From an uncultured Rhodospirillaceae bacterium (lineage in GTDB: Bacteria > Pseudomonadota > Alphaproteobacteria > Rhodospirillales > UBA2165), in contig CAJXJM010000072.1 in the NCBI GenBank assembly GCA_913054205.1, positions 1-9,001 on the forward strand: a DNA stretch of 9,001 nt. The letters are read 5' to 3'. The notes below the pieces were generated by a model. That model was not told where the DNA came from and did not search any database. It saw only the letters and a list, made by a program, of their open reading frames with translations. Below, one piece after another: positions 1 through 7,590 of this stretch; the stretch's first letter is position 1, and each line of letters opens with the position of its first letter. The position numbers were made by a program, and so were the translations under genes.

Positions 1-949
1 CCGAATATAAAACCACCAACAAGACAACGATCCAATAGGGTAAGGCCGCCAGGAAACCGATCCCCAAAGCCAATAATCCTGCCGATACCAGATAGAAGTT
101 AATCATTCGGCGGCGGCCATAGCGGTCGGCCAATTCGTTACCGCCAATGCTGGTCAGCATGGCGACAAAAGCGGCCAAGGTCGCAACCACCGTCGGGGCA
201 AGCGCACTATCAGACACCCCCTGCCCCTGCACCGTAAGGCTAAAGGCGAGGAATGCGACCAGCCACGAGCGCATGGCAAACAGCTCCCACGAATGCGCGC
301 AATAGGCCCATACATAGCCCATCACCTCTTTGTTGCGGAAGATCGGTCTGAAATCCAATAATCTGGTGGCGATTTCCGGCTTTTGCGGCGTGACAGGTTT
401 CATCGCGATGGCGACCAACACGGCCGAGACAATCACACCTAACCCGGCAAACATGTGCGCCTGCTCCCAGCCCACCAACGCTCCAACCTGGCCGGAATAG
501 AAAAACGAAGTCGCGGTGCCGAGGCTAAAGCTTGCTGTATAAAACGCTAACGCGCGGGCCTGCTTTGCGCCTTCATACCGATCGACTAAAACACGAAGCC
601 CCGGCATATAAGTCGCCGCCAATCCAACTCCGGCCAGCATTCGCAACAACAACGCGCTCCAAAAACCGCTGGCAAATAACGAAAATCCAAATAGTGCCGC
701 CGCCGTTACCAAGGCACCAACGATATATACCAGCCTCGCGTCTACCCGATCCGTCAGGCTCACCAACACAGGCACACTAAGGGCATATCCACCGATTAAA
801 ATACCGGCGATCCAGCCGGCCTCGATGTTGGTAAGCTGCCACGTCTCTATGAACTCCGGCATCAGCGATGGAAAGGTAAATACGCCGAGCATGGTCAGCA
901 CTTCAGCGAGACACATAATTCCGACAATGAAAAAAGGAGATTGGCGCAT
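1..949 (-). CDS. MFS family transporter, C-terminus cut by window edge
   Basis: This is an inner-membrane secondary transporter of the major facilitator superfamily; the substrate cannot be told. I translated it by hand because it runs off the left edge: 316 codons are present, with no stop. The chain is strongly hydrophobic, with about ten membrane spans visible of the usual twelve. MFS motif A occurs twice, as expected from the two-fold repeat: a degenerate copy at residues 66-72 (TDRVDAR) and a good one at 270-281 (GNELADRYGRRR). A hydrophilic central loop lies at about 183-208. The ATG at 949 starts 9 bases after the recJ stop, which is in the same frame; a TTG at 952 is the only other start. 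No clear Shine-Dalgarno is seen, so translation probably follows recJ on the same transcript. The family call is secure; a role linked to recJ is not implied. Confidence 0.9.
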   Translation of the reverse strand, partial: MRQSPFFIVGIMCLAEVLTMLGVFTFPSLMPEFIETWQLTNIEAGWIAGILIGGYALSVPVLVSLTDRVDARLVYIVGALVTAAALFGFSLFASGFWSALLLRMLAGVGLAATYMPGLRVLVDRYEGAKQARALAFYTASFSLGTATSFFYSGQVGALVGWEQAHMFAGLGVIVSAVLVAIAMKPVTPQKPEIATRLLDFRPIFRNKEVMGYVWAYCAHSWELFAMRSWLVAFLAFSLTVQGQGVSDSALAPTVVATLAAFVAMLTSIGGNELADRYGRRRMINFYLVSAGLLALGIGFLAALPYWIVVLLVVLYS

Positions 950-958
950 CAACTGAAC

Positions 959-2761
959 TTACGAAACGGCTGCAACGTCATCGATCAGCAGCTGCACCGA
1001 TGAGCGACCCTGCCAGAGGTTCTCGCGGAGCCGTCCGACAATATGGAGCGGTAGGCCATTGTGGTTAAGCAACGCCTGGCCAAGCTCGGTATCGACGCAT
1101 CTGAAGGCAATGCAGGCGAGTTGCTTTTTCGAATCGAGCCCGCTCAAAAAACAGCGCACATGATTGACGCCGACGACATCGACTTTGGCTATTCGAACAC
1201 TCGAGAAGGCGAAGCGCGGTTCAGCATTGCCCGTGCCAAACGGCCCCATCTTGGCCAGCACTTCGACCAACTCCATCGTTGCGCCCTCAATTGTAATTGC
1301 GCCGTCTACGTTGAGGGTCGGGACAATGCCCTCCTCTTCGATTTGTTTGCCGATACGTTCTGACAGGAATTCGCTAAAAGCATCCAATTGGTCTTCAGCC
1401 AGCGAGAAGCCTGCCGCCATCGCGTGACCCCCGCCATTTGTCAGGATACCGGCTTGGCGGGCAGCGATCACACAGGCTCCTAAATCAACGCCCGTGATTG
1501 AGCGGCCCGATCCCGTTGCCTTGCCGTCTTGAATGGTCAACACGCAAGCTGGCAGCCCGTAGCGTTCTTTGAGACGGCTCGCAACAATACCGATCACGCC
1601 CGGATGCCAATCTTTCCCTGCGATAAAAACGACAGAGCCTGACGCATCTTCTTGAGTTTTTTGATCGGCAAGCTCGAGTGCTTCTTGAAGCACCACGTCC
1701 TCAATTTCCCGGCGCTCGGTATTATAAGCGTCCAATTTTTGCGCGATGTTGAAGGCTTCATCCGCATCGTCGGTCGCGAGCAATTGCGTGCCCAAGTACG
1801 ATTCGCCGACACGCCCGCCGGCATTCACCCGCGGCCCCATCAGAAAGCCTAAATGATAGGTCGAGGGCGCTTCATCCATGCGCGCAACATCCGCCAGCGC
1901 AGACAGTCCCGCATTGCGGCGTTTTGCCATGACCTTCAGGCCCTGCACGACCAACGCCCGGTTAACACCGGTAAGCGCAACCATATCGGCCACTGTGCCA
2001 AGCGCGACAATATCCAACCACTGCATGAGATCTGGCTCGCTGATGTCAGCGTGATCCTTGAAATACCCAACCTCGCGCAAACCGCGATTGAGCGCGACCG
2101 CCAGTAGGAACGACACGCCAACAGCGGCCAACTGGCCATGTTCGCTCTCTTCGTCGAGCCGATTGGGATTGATCACAGCAACCGCATCCGGCAAACCAGC
2201 TTCGGCGACATGATGATCAACAATAATGACATCGAGGTCGTTTTTTTTGGCATGGGCCAGCGGCTCAAAGGCTGTCGTACCGCAATCAACCGTGATAACG
2301 ACTTTGACGCCCTCGCCTTTTAGCTTTTCAAGCGCGGCGATATTTGGACCGTAGCCTTCGGTAATACGATCCGGAATGTAAATTCTAAGATCAACACCAA
2401 TCGATTTGAAAAAGCGCGCCAGCAGCGCCGATGACGTCGCGCCGTCGACATCATAATCGCCAAAGACGGCAATTTTTTCTTTTGCCTGAATGGCGGCAAT
2501 AAGGCGCGCGACACCCACATCCATATCCAGCAAATGGGCTGGGTCCGGCAAGGATGAGGATAGTTTGGGTTCAAGAAAGGTATCGACTTGATCTGCTGTA
2601 ATGCCGCGGGCGTTTAAAAACCGTCCAATGATTTCCGGCAGTTGAAACTGCTGAGAAAGCGCAAGCGCTTGACGAGAATCACTCGGTCTTTCCAGCCACC
2701 GCTTTCCGCTAAATGACCGCTCGACCTCGAAAAAGAGCTTATCCGTCACAGCTTCCGTCAC
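959..2761 (-). CDS. recJ: Single-stranded-DNA-specific exonuclease RecJ
   Basis: RecJ is a cytosolic 5'-to-3' exonuclease on single-stranded DNA used in recombination, mismatch and base-excision repair. The 600-residue length is normal for the family. The DHH phosphoesterase core is complete: GDYDVDG at 101-107 (metal-binding Asp102, 104, 106), VDCG at 158-161, VDHH at 181-184, and VADM with Asp259. The family signature RVNAGGR is at 311-317 and WHPGVIGIVASRL at 385-397. The DHHA1 half carries GGGHAMAAGF at 443-452, and the last ~130 residues form the OB-like nucleic-acid-binding region. The start is GTG at 2761, fixed by an in-frame TAG at 2768-2770. It lies 2 bases after the glpX stop, so translational coupling is likely. 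An A8 run encodes Lys172-Lys173-Asn174, just ahead of the DHH motif. Confidence 0.96.
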   Translation of the reverse strand: MTEAVTDKLFFEVERSFSGKRWLERPSDSRQALALSQQFQLPEIIGRFLNARGITADQVDTFLEPKLSSSLPDPAHLLDMDVGVARLIAAIQAKEKIAVFGDYDVDGATSSALLARFFKSIGVDLRIYIPDRITEGYGPNIAALEKLKGEGVKVVITVDCGTTAFEPLAHAKKNDLDVIIVDHHVAEAGLPDAVAVINPNRLDEESEHGQLAAVGVSFLLAVALNRGLREVGYFKDHADISEPDLMQWLDIVALGTVADMVALTGVNRALVVQGLKVMAKRRNAGLSALADVARMDEAPSTYHLGFLMGPRVNAGGRVGESYLGTQLLATDDADEAFNIAQKLDAYNTERREIEDVVLQEALELADQKTQEDASGSVVFIAGKDWHPGVIGIVASRLKERYGLPACVLTIQDGKATGSGRSITGVDLGACVIAARQAGILTNGGGHAMAAGFSLAEDQLDAFSEFLSERIGKQIEEEGIVPTLNVDGAITIEGATMELVEVLAKMGPFGTGNAEPRFAFSSVRIAKVDVVGVNHVRCFLSGLDSKKQLACIAFRCVDTELGQALLNHNGLPLHIVGRLRENLWQGRSSVQLLIDDVAAVS

Positions 2762-2763
2762 AA

Positions 2764-3756
2764 CTAACTATCGATGGGTTCGAAGCCCGGCTTTCGATCA
2801 AAGTGATGTTCGGCTTCAATATAGCGCACAGTACCTGATTTTGACCGCATGATCAGAGAATGGGTCATCGCACCGCCCTTAAACCGGCGCACACCTTTGA
2901 GCATGGTTCCCATGGTGACACCGGTCGCGGCAAACATGGTCTCGCCGCCGGCGAGTTCCATCAGACCATATTTTTTGTCATAGTCTTCGATACCCAGGCG
3001 CTGAGCGCGGCCCCGTTCATCATCATTGCGGAACACCAAACGGCCTTGCATTTGACCTCCAATACAGCGGAGCGCCGCGGCCGCCAACACGCCTTCCGGG
3101 GCGCCGCCGGTTCCCATGTAGATATCAACGCCCGCCTCTTCGGTTGACGTGGCAATCACGCCGCTGACATCACCATCGCCGATCAGCATGATACGTGCGC
3201 CCGCTTCCCGGCACTTCGAAATGATTTCTTCGTGACGTGGGCGGTCAAGAATACAGGCGACCAAATCGCCGATTTCTACATCTTTGGCTTTGGCGAGATT
3301 TTTTAGATTATTTCCAACTGTCTCATCGAGATCAACGACATTTTCCGGTAAACCGTGTCCGACGGCAATTTTATCCATATAGGTATCGGGCGCGTTCAGA
3401 AATCCGCCTTCCTCCGCCATCGCGATAACAGCAAGTGCATTGGTGCCGCCTTTGGCGGTTATCGTCGTACCTTCTAACGGATCAAGCGCAATATCGATTT
3501 TAGGGCCATCGCCAGAGCCGACTTCTTCGCCGATATAAAGCATGGGGGCTTCGTCGCGCTCACCTTCACCGATTCGAACGGTACCTTGGATATGCATACC
3601 ATTTAACGCGGTGCGCATTGCATCGACGGCAGCTTGATCAGCGGCTTTTTCGTCGCCTCGACCCATCAACTTAGACGCAGCCAGTGCGGCGGCCTCAGTT
3701 ACGCGGACCGCTTCCAACGCGATATTTCGATCCATTTTTGCTGTGTATTCGCCCAT
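2764..3756 (-). CDS. glpX: Class II fructose-1,6-bisphosphatase GlpX
   Basis: The enzyme removes the 1-phosphate of fructose 1,6-bisphosphate to give fructose 6-phosphate, the committed phosphatase step of gluconeogenesis. It is soluble and depends on divalent metal. At 330 residues it matches GlpX length. Diagnostic stretches are the N-terminal DRNIALEAVRVTEAAALAAS at 9-28, GRGDEKAAD at 32-40, IGEGERDEAPM at 62-72, the lithium-sensitive phosphatase motif DPLEGTT at 92-98 (metal-binding Asp92 and Glu95), GDGDVSGV at 173-180 and GGAPEGVLAAAA at 207-218. The ATG at 3756 has AAAGG about 11 bases upstream within a very A-rich leader. It follows hom by 42 bases and precedes recJ by 2. Some bacteria use GlpX-type enzymes on sedoheptulose bisphosphate as well; sequence alone cannot decide that here. 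Confidence 0.96.
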   Translation of the reverse strand: MGEYTAKMDRNIALEAVRVTEAAALAASKLMGRGDEKAADQAAVDAMRTALNGMHIQGTVRIGEGERDEAPMLYIGEEVGSGDGPKIDIALDPLEGTTITAKGGTNALAVIAMAEEGGFLNAPDTYMDKIAVGHGLPENVVDLDETVGNNLKNLAKAKDVEIGDLVACILDRPRHEEIISKCREAGARIMLIGDGDVSGVIATSTEEAGVDIYMGTGGAPEGVLAAAALRCIGGQMQGRLVFRNDDERGRAQRLGIEDYDKKYGLMELAGGETMFAATGVTMGTMLKGVRRFKGGAMTHSLIMRSKSGTVRYIEAEHHFDRKPGFEPIDS

Positions 3757-3798
3757 AATTTTTAAAACCTTTTTTTAAGTTATATTTTTTTTAAGTCT
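3757..3798 (-). promoter_or_regulatory. A-rich leader of glpX with an 11-base direct repeat
   Basis: The 42-base hom-glpX gap is nearly all A and T. Read on the minus strand, ACTTAAAAAAA occurs twice (3796-3786 and 3780-3770), set 16 bases apart. The second copy runs into AAAGG, the likely ribosome binding site for glpX. A short inverted repeat, AGTCT/AGACT, flanks the hom stop (3809-3805 and 3798-3794). What follows it on the minus strand is A-rich, not U-rich, so it is not a good terminator. The tract may serve as a translation enhancer (A-rich standby site) or an internal promoter region; both are inference. Confidence 0.4.
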
Positions 3799-5094
3799 CT
3801 AAAAAGACTCTATCCTAATTAGGCGGGGTGGTTCCACCACCGCTTCATTTTTTTCTATCGCTTCTAAAGTCGCGATCATGGAGGCCTCGTCGGCTTCATG
3901 CGTCGTCAACACAACCGGCACGGCTTCGCTTTCGGAGCGTCCACGTTGTAAGATCGCTTCCATAGATACATTGTTGTCATGGAGTGCGCTGGCAATCGCC
4001 GCAAAAACACCCGGTTTGTCGGCCACCATAAAGCGCACATAGTAAGAGCCGACATGAGAAGAAATCGGCGCGACCTTCATCTTTGAAAGTTTGTCGGCAG
4101 GAATGGAGAAGGTATTGCTCCTCCGGTCACTTGCGATGTCGACGATATCAGCGACAACCGCTGAGGCCGTCGGCCCCTCGCCTGCGCCCCGGCCTTCATA
4201 CATCGTTGTATCGACAAAATCACCATCGGCAACAACAGCGTTGAAAACGTCCTCAATATGCGCGATCGGCGCGTCCAGCGGCACCATGCAAGGGTGAACG
4301 CGCTGCTCAATTCCTTGATCAGTCTTGCGCGCTATGCCGAGCAACTTAATGCGATAACCGAGATCATCGGCGAACTCGATATCGAGCGGCGAGACATGAC
4401 GGATGCCTTCGATATAAACATCTTTGAAGTTTACTTCGCAGCCAAAGGCTAAGCTGGTCAAGATCGCCAATTTGTGCGCGGCATCGACGCCATCGACATC
4501 AAAAGCGGGATCGGCTTCAGCGTACCCAAGGTCTTGCGCTTCTTTGAGCACAATCTCAAAATCTTTGCCGGTTTCGCGCATCTCAGAGAGAATGTAATTG
4601 CACGTGCCGTTTAAAATGCCGAACACCCGAGAGATGTTGTTGGCAGCAAGCCCTTCTTTCATGGCTTTAACAATCGGAATGCCGCCGGCGACAGCGGCTT
4701 CGAAAGCGAGCGCAACATTGGCGGCTTCTGCTGATTTTGCCAGCTCTGTGCCATGATGCGCAATCAGCGCTTTATTGGCCGTGACGACATGTTTGCCATT
4801 GGCAATTGCCGCTTCGACCAAAACTTTAGCCGCACCGTCCTCGCCGCCGATCAATTCAGTAATAACATCGACCTCATCATCTGAGGCAAGCCCAACCGGA
4901 TCGTCGTGCCATTTGTAGCCGGAGAGATCAACACCGCGGTCTTTGGCTTTATCGCGCGCCGATACAGCCGTCACCTTGATATCACGGCCACAGCGCAGGG
5001 ATATCAGTGCCGCTTGGCTTTCAAGCAGTTTAATGGTTCCGGCACCAACCGTGCCGAGCCCGGCAATACCAATTCTCAATGGTGATTTATTCAA
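3799..5094 (-). CDS. hom: Homoserine dehydrogenase with C-terminal ACT domain
   Basis: The enzyme reduces aspartate 4-semialdehyde to homoserine with NAD(P)H, opening the branch to threonine and methionine. The 431 residues fit the monofunctional ACT-containing form. The Rossmann dinucleotide loop is GLGTVG at 12-17, with TANKAL at 105-110. The catalytic domain has GILNGTCNYIL at 159-169 and EAQDLGYAEADPAFDVDG at 185-202. It continues with DAAHK at 204-208, where Asp204 and Lys208 match the catalytic pair of the family by spacing. The ACT domain at about 351-431 (SYYVRFMVADKPGVFAAIAS) usually gives feedback control by threonine. The start is TTG at 5094, overlapping the TGA of alaC by four bases (TTGA). 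A second TTG five codons later is possible, but family alignment by memory favours the first. No ATG is available before the nucleotide-binding loop. Coupling to alaC translation is likely. Confidence 0.96.
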   Translation of the reverse strand: MNKSPLRIGIAGLGTVGAGTIKLLESQAALISLRCGRDIKVTAVSARDKAKDRGVDLSGYKWHDDPVGLASDDEVDVITELIGGEDGAAKVLVEAAIANGKHVVTANKALIAHHGTELAKSAEAANVALAFEAAVAGGIPIVKAMKEGLAANNISRVFGILNGTCNYILSEMRETGKDFEIVLKEAQDLGYAEADPAFDVDGVDAAHKLAILTSLAFGCEVNFKDVYIEGIRHVSPLDIEFADDLGYRIKLLGIARKTDQGIEQRVHPCMVPLDAPIAHIEDVFNAVVADGDFVDTTMYEGRGAGEGPTASAVVADIVDIASDRRSNTFSIPADKLSKMKVAPISSHVGSYYVRFMVADKPGVFAAIASALHDNNVSMEAILQRGRSESEAVPVVLTTHEADEASMIATLEAIEKNEAVVEPPRLIRIESF

Positions 5095-6314
5095 GACGCT
5101 GTAGCTCGTTTTTTTTCTGTTTGTTCCAACACTTTATCATATGAGCCGAGGAAGGTCTTTATATTCCGAGCAGCTTGGCGGATGCGGTGGCGGTTTTCCA
5201 CTAACGATACGCGGACATGTCCGTCGCCGTGTTCGCCAAAAGCAACGCCCGGTGAAACAGCCACTTGCGCCTCACTCAACAACAGCTTTGAAAATTCAAC
5301 AGAGCCTAAATGTCTAAACGCTTCCGGGATTGGCGCCCAGGCGAACATGGTCGCTGGAGGGCTCGGAATGTCCCAGCCCGCTGCTCCAAAACTTTCGATT
5401 AAAACGTCGCGGCGCTCGCGGTACATCTGGCGCATCTCGTCAACACAATCTTGCGGGCCATTAAGCGCCGCGATCGCTGCTACCTGGATTGGTGTAAACG
5501 CGCCGTAATCAAGATAGGATTTGATCCGTGCCAGAGCTGCAATCAAATTCTTATTGCCGGCAGCAAATCCAACCCGCCACCCCGGCATCGAATAGGTTTT
5601 ACTCATCGACGTAAATTCGACCGATATGTCGCGCGCGCCTGGAATTTCCAGGATTGACGGCGGTGGGTTGTCATCAAAATATACTTCCGCATAGGCCAAA
5701 TCTGACAAAATATAGATGCCGTGATGTTTACAGAATTCATAGACCTGCCCATAGAAATCCAAATCTGCCGTTATCGACGTTGGATTGTTGGGGTAGTTGA
5801 GCACGACCGCCGTCGGTTTCGGCACAGAATGGATAACCGCAATCTCAAGCGCCTTCAAATAATCGCCATCCGGTGTCACCGGCACGTTGCGCACAGCGGC
5901 ACCTGCTATAATGAAGCCAAATTGATGGATCGGATAGCTCGGGTTCGGCACAAGGATCACGTCACCCGGGCTGGTAATGGCCGAGGCGAGATTTGCCAAG
6001 CCTTCTTTCGAGCCCAGAGTTACGATTGCTTCCGAATCAGGATCAATATCGACGTTGAAACGATTAGCATAATAGCCGGAAATAGCTTTCCGCAATCCAG
6101 GAATTCCACGCGACGCAGAATAGCGGTGCGTACGGGGATCCTCGACCGTTTCGATCAATTTCTCGACAATATGCTTGGGTGTCGGCTGATCAGGATTGCC
6201 CATTCCAAAGTCGATAATATCTTCACCTGCCGCTCGAGCACGTGCCTTCATCGCATTCACTTCATTGAAAACGTATGGAGGTAACCGTTTGATTCTATGG
6301 AATTCCTGATCCAT
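5091..6314 (-). CDS. alaC: AlaC-type class I/II aminotransferase (pyridoxal-phosphate)
   Basis: This is a fold-type I PLP aminotransferase. Large parts match E. coli AlaC (YfdZ), a glutamate-pyruvate transaminase making alanine: RIKRLPPYVFN at 7-17, GEDIIDFGMGNPD at 30-42, YSASRGIPGLRKAIS at 65-79, SEAIVTLGSKEGLANL at 94-109 and VPNPSYPIHQFG at 122-133. PLP contacts are Asn176/Asn177-Pro, Asp205 and Tyr208. The Schiff-base lysine is Lys239 in SMSKTYSMPGWRVGF, and Arg368 is the substrate-carboxylate arginine. Such genes are often auto-named LL-diaminopimelate or aspartate aminotransferase. Placement directly before hom makes an aspartate-family role conceivable, so substrate is uncertain. The ATG at 6314 has only AGAG as a weak ribosome site. 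The lysine-rich tail is encoded by an A8 run (5116-5109), 15 bases before the TGA at 5093-5091. Confidence 0.92.
   Translation of the reverse strand: MDQEFHRIKRLPPYVFNEVNAMKARARAAGEDIIDFGMGNPDQPTPKHIVEKLIETVEDPRTHRYSASRGIPGLRKAISGYYANRFNVDIDPDSEAIVTLGSKEGLANLASAITSPGDVILVPNPSYPIHQFGFIIAGAAVRNVPVTPDGDYLKALEIAVIHSVPKPTAVVLNYPNNPTSITADLDFYGQVYEFCKHHGIYILSDLAYAEVYFDDNPPPSILEIPGARDISVEFTSMSKTYSMPGWRVGFAAGNKNLIAALARIKSYLDYGAFTPIQVAAIAALNGPQDCVDEMRQMYRERRDVLIESFGAAGWDIPSPPATMFAWAPIPEAFRHLGSVEFSKLLLSEAQVAVSPGVAFGEHGDGHVRVSLVENRHRIRQAARNIKTFLGSYDKVLEQTEKKRATAS
5109..5116 (-). other. A8 run forming an in-register A-AAA-AAA slippery site
   Basis: In the alaC frame the run reads GAA AAA AAA CGA, which places a canonical minus-one slippery heptamer in the correct register (5115, 5114-5112, 5111-5109). 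A shift by one base backwards enters the hom frame, which is open from there to the hom TTG start (ACG AGC TAC AGC GTC TTG). The positions are read directly; actual frameshifting is not shown. No Shine-Dalgarno-like booster is seen just upstream, and the nearest downstream hairpin is far off. Confidence 0.35.
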
Positions 6315-6438
6315 TGCTCTAACTGCCGATGGCGCCTTTCGATTCTATAACTAACGATTGGCTCGCCCTCATCATGAGAGCAAGCCCACCCAAATATACC
6401 TAAACGATGGTGGTGCGCCGAAACGCCTGCCGAAGCAA
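6315..6438 (-). promoter_or_regulatory. Gap between the OmpA lipoprotein and alaC; probable operon leader
   Basis: These 124 bases hold no gene. A TATATT hexamer on the minus strand (in GGTATATTTGG, around 6392-6402) matches five of six positions of a -10 box, but nothing like TTGACA lies at the right distance. A second weak -10 candidate, TATAGA, lies closer to alaC. The hairpin at 6360-6386 sits between the two. The alaC-hom-glpX-recJ transcript probably starts in this gap; the exact site cannot be fixed by eye. Confidence 0.35.
6360..6386 (-). terminator. Strong hairpin between ompA-type gene and alaC, terminator or leader structure
   Basis: Two 13-base arms, 6360-6372 and 6374-6386, are inverted copies except at two positions. 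In minus-strand RNA both become G-U wobbles, giving about 11 paired bases with a 5-base loop. In plus-strand RNA they would be C-A mismatches. The structure therefore belongs to the minus transcript. The bases after it (AAUCGUUAG) are not a U-tract, so a classic Rho-independent terminator is doubtful. It could protect the 3' end of the lipoprotein mRNA or lie in the alaC leader. Confidence 0.5.
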
Positions 6439-7590
6439 TTAGAAGTCTATATAGATCTCTGTACGGCGATTTCCCGCTTCACCCGAAGGCATATATTCGT
6501 AATACCGCGGTTCACTATCAGAAACGGAGCCAACTAACAATTTATTTGCTTTCACTCCCATTTTTACCAATTCCTTGGCGACCCGCTCTGCCCGAGCAGT
6601 AGAGACCTGAAAGTTGGCCATTTTATGTCTAATCGGATCATTTGTCCTGGTACGGCGGCTGGCATGGCCAATTATTCGGAGCGTGCCACCAACTTGTTTA
6701 TGCTGGGCAATCACCTGGCGCAGTACCCGACGATCACGCGATTTCACCGTAGAAGATCCATTGTCGAACAAGATCGTTGCGACCTGATAAGACCCCTGCA
6801 TTCCATGCGTTAATGTGCGTGCGCCAGAGCCAGACCTTGCACCACGACGGGAGCCAATTGTTTGCACTCCATTTCCGGAAACGACGACAGTCTCATATTG
6901 AAATGAGCTATTTGAAGATCCCGGAATAGCGGCCAATTGTGGCGAATTCGGATTAACCGACGGCACTTTGACCATCGCGGATGGAGGTGCGACGCGCAAT
7001 TGCGGGCTGGTCCGCTGGATTGAGGTAACCGGCTTCATTTTCGGCGCGGGTTTCGGCGCGGCTCTTAGCATCGGCGCCAGCGCTGGCTTTTGTGCAACCA
7101 TAGGCTTTGGTAGTGGTGCCGGCTTAGGTGCTGGCGCAGCCCGGCTCACAACAGGTGCTTTTGGTCGCGATGGCGGCGTAGGTTGCAAATTAACAGTTGG
7201 CGGCGGCGGTGGCGGCGTGTTCGCCGCATCACCTTGACGGCGAATGACCTCATTTGAATATTTTCGAGATTCCTCGCGGTCAGCAACTAAACCAGCTGCA
7301 ATGCGTTTACGTTCTTCCGCAACGGTGGCTTTTGGCCGATCCGGTACAGATGAGAGTTTCGGAAAGCTTTCATTTGCGCCAGGCACAGACCTCTCGCTCG
7401 AGGATTTACTTTTGGTATCTTTCTTTTTTTCGTCATCGCCCATGATGGCATCACGGGCACCTTTGTACCATTCAACCGGATTAATCGCGTCCGGAACGGA
7501 CGAACAACCAGCCAATAACGCAGTCAACGCAACTGTTGCCAACAATTTACGCGACAAATTTACCTTTAACAGATTTCTAAAATCCTTCAT
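6439..7590 (-). CDS. OmpA-domain outer-membrane lipoprotein with proline-rich linker
   Basis: The 383-residue protein begins with a lipoprotein signal peptide: positively charged start, hydrophobic LLATVALTALLAG and lipobox ending at Cys29. It should be lipidated and sorted to the outer membrane, since the residues after Cys29 are Ser-Ser, not Asp. A short INPVEWYKGARDAI segment (36-49) is followed by charged residues. A Pro/Ala/Lys-rich linker at about 124-205 includes six prolines in a row and looks suited to span the periplasm. The OmpA C-like domain covers about 267-383 and ends NRRTEIYIDF. It normally binds diaminopimelate in peptidoglycan. Here the Asp of the GHTD motif is replaced (GHAS, Ser311), while the Arg before RA-type Ala is kept (Arg333). 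I recall this GHAS form in other alphaproteobacteria. The ATG at 7590 has GAGGAT immediately upstream, a good but close ribosome site. Confidence 0.9.
   Translation of the reverse strand: MKDFRNLLKVNLSRKLLATVALTALLAGCSSVPDAINPVEWYKGARDAIMGDDEKKKDTKSKSSSERSVPGANESFPKLSSVPDRPKATVAEERKRIAAGLVADREESRKYSNEVIRRQGDAANTPPPPPPTVNLQPTPPSRPKAPVVSRAAPAPKPAPLPKPMVAQKPALAPMLRAAPKPAPKMKPVTSIQRTSPQLRVAPPSAMVKVPSVNPNSPQLAAIPGSSNSSFQYETVVVSGNGVQTIGSRRGARSGSGARTLTHGMQGSYQVATILFDNGSSTVKSRDRRVLRQVIAQHKQVGGTLRIIGHASRRTRTNDPIRHKMANFQVSTARAERVAKELVKMGVKANKLLVGSVSDSEPRYYEYMPSGEAGNRRTEIYIDF

Noticed and set aside
532..780. 82-codon plus-strand frame
   Set aside because: It is opposite the MFS transporter gene, whose frame is continuous and has clear motifs.
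5721..6284. 187-codon open frame on the plus strand opposite alaC
   Set aside because: It lies wholly antisense to a gene with an intact PLP enzyme; its protein is rich in Arg/His/Ile with no recognisable domain, as expected for a shadow frame.
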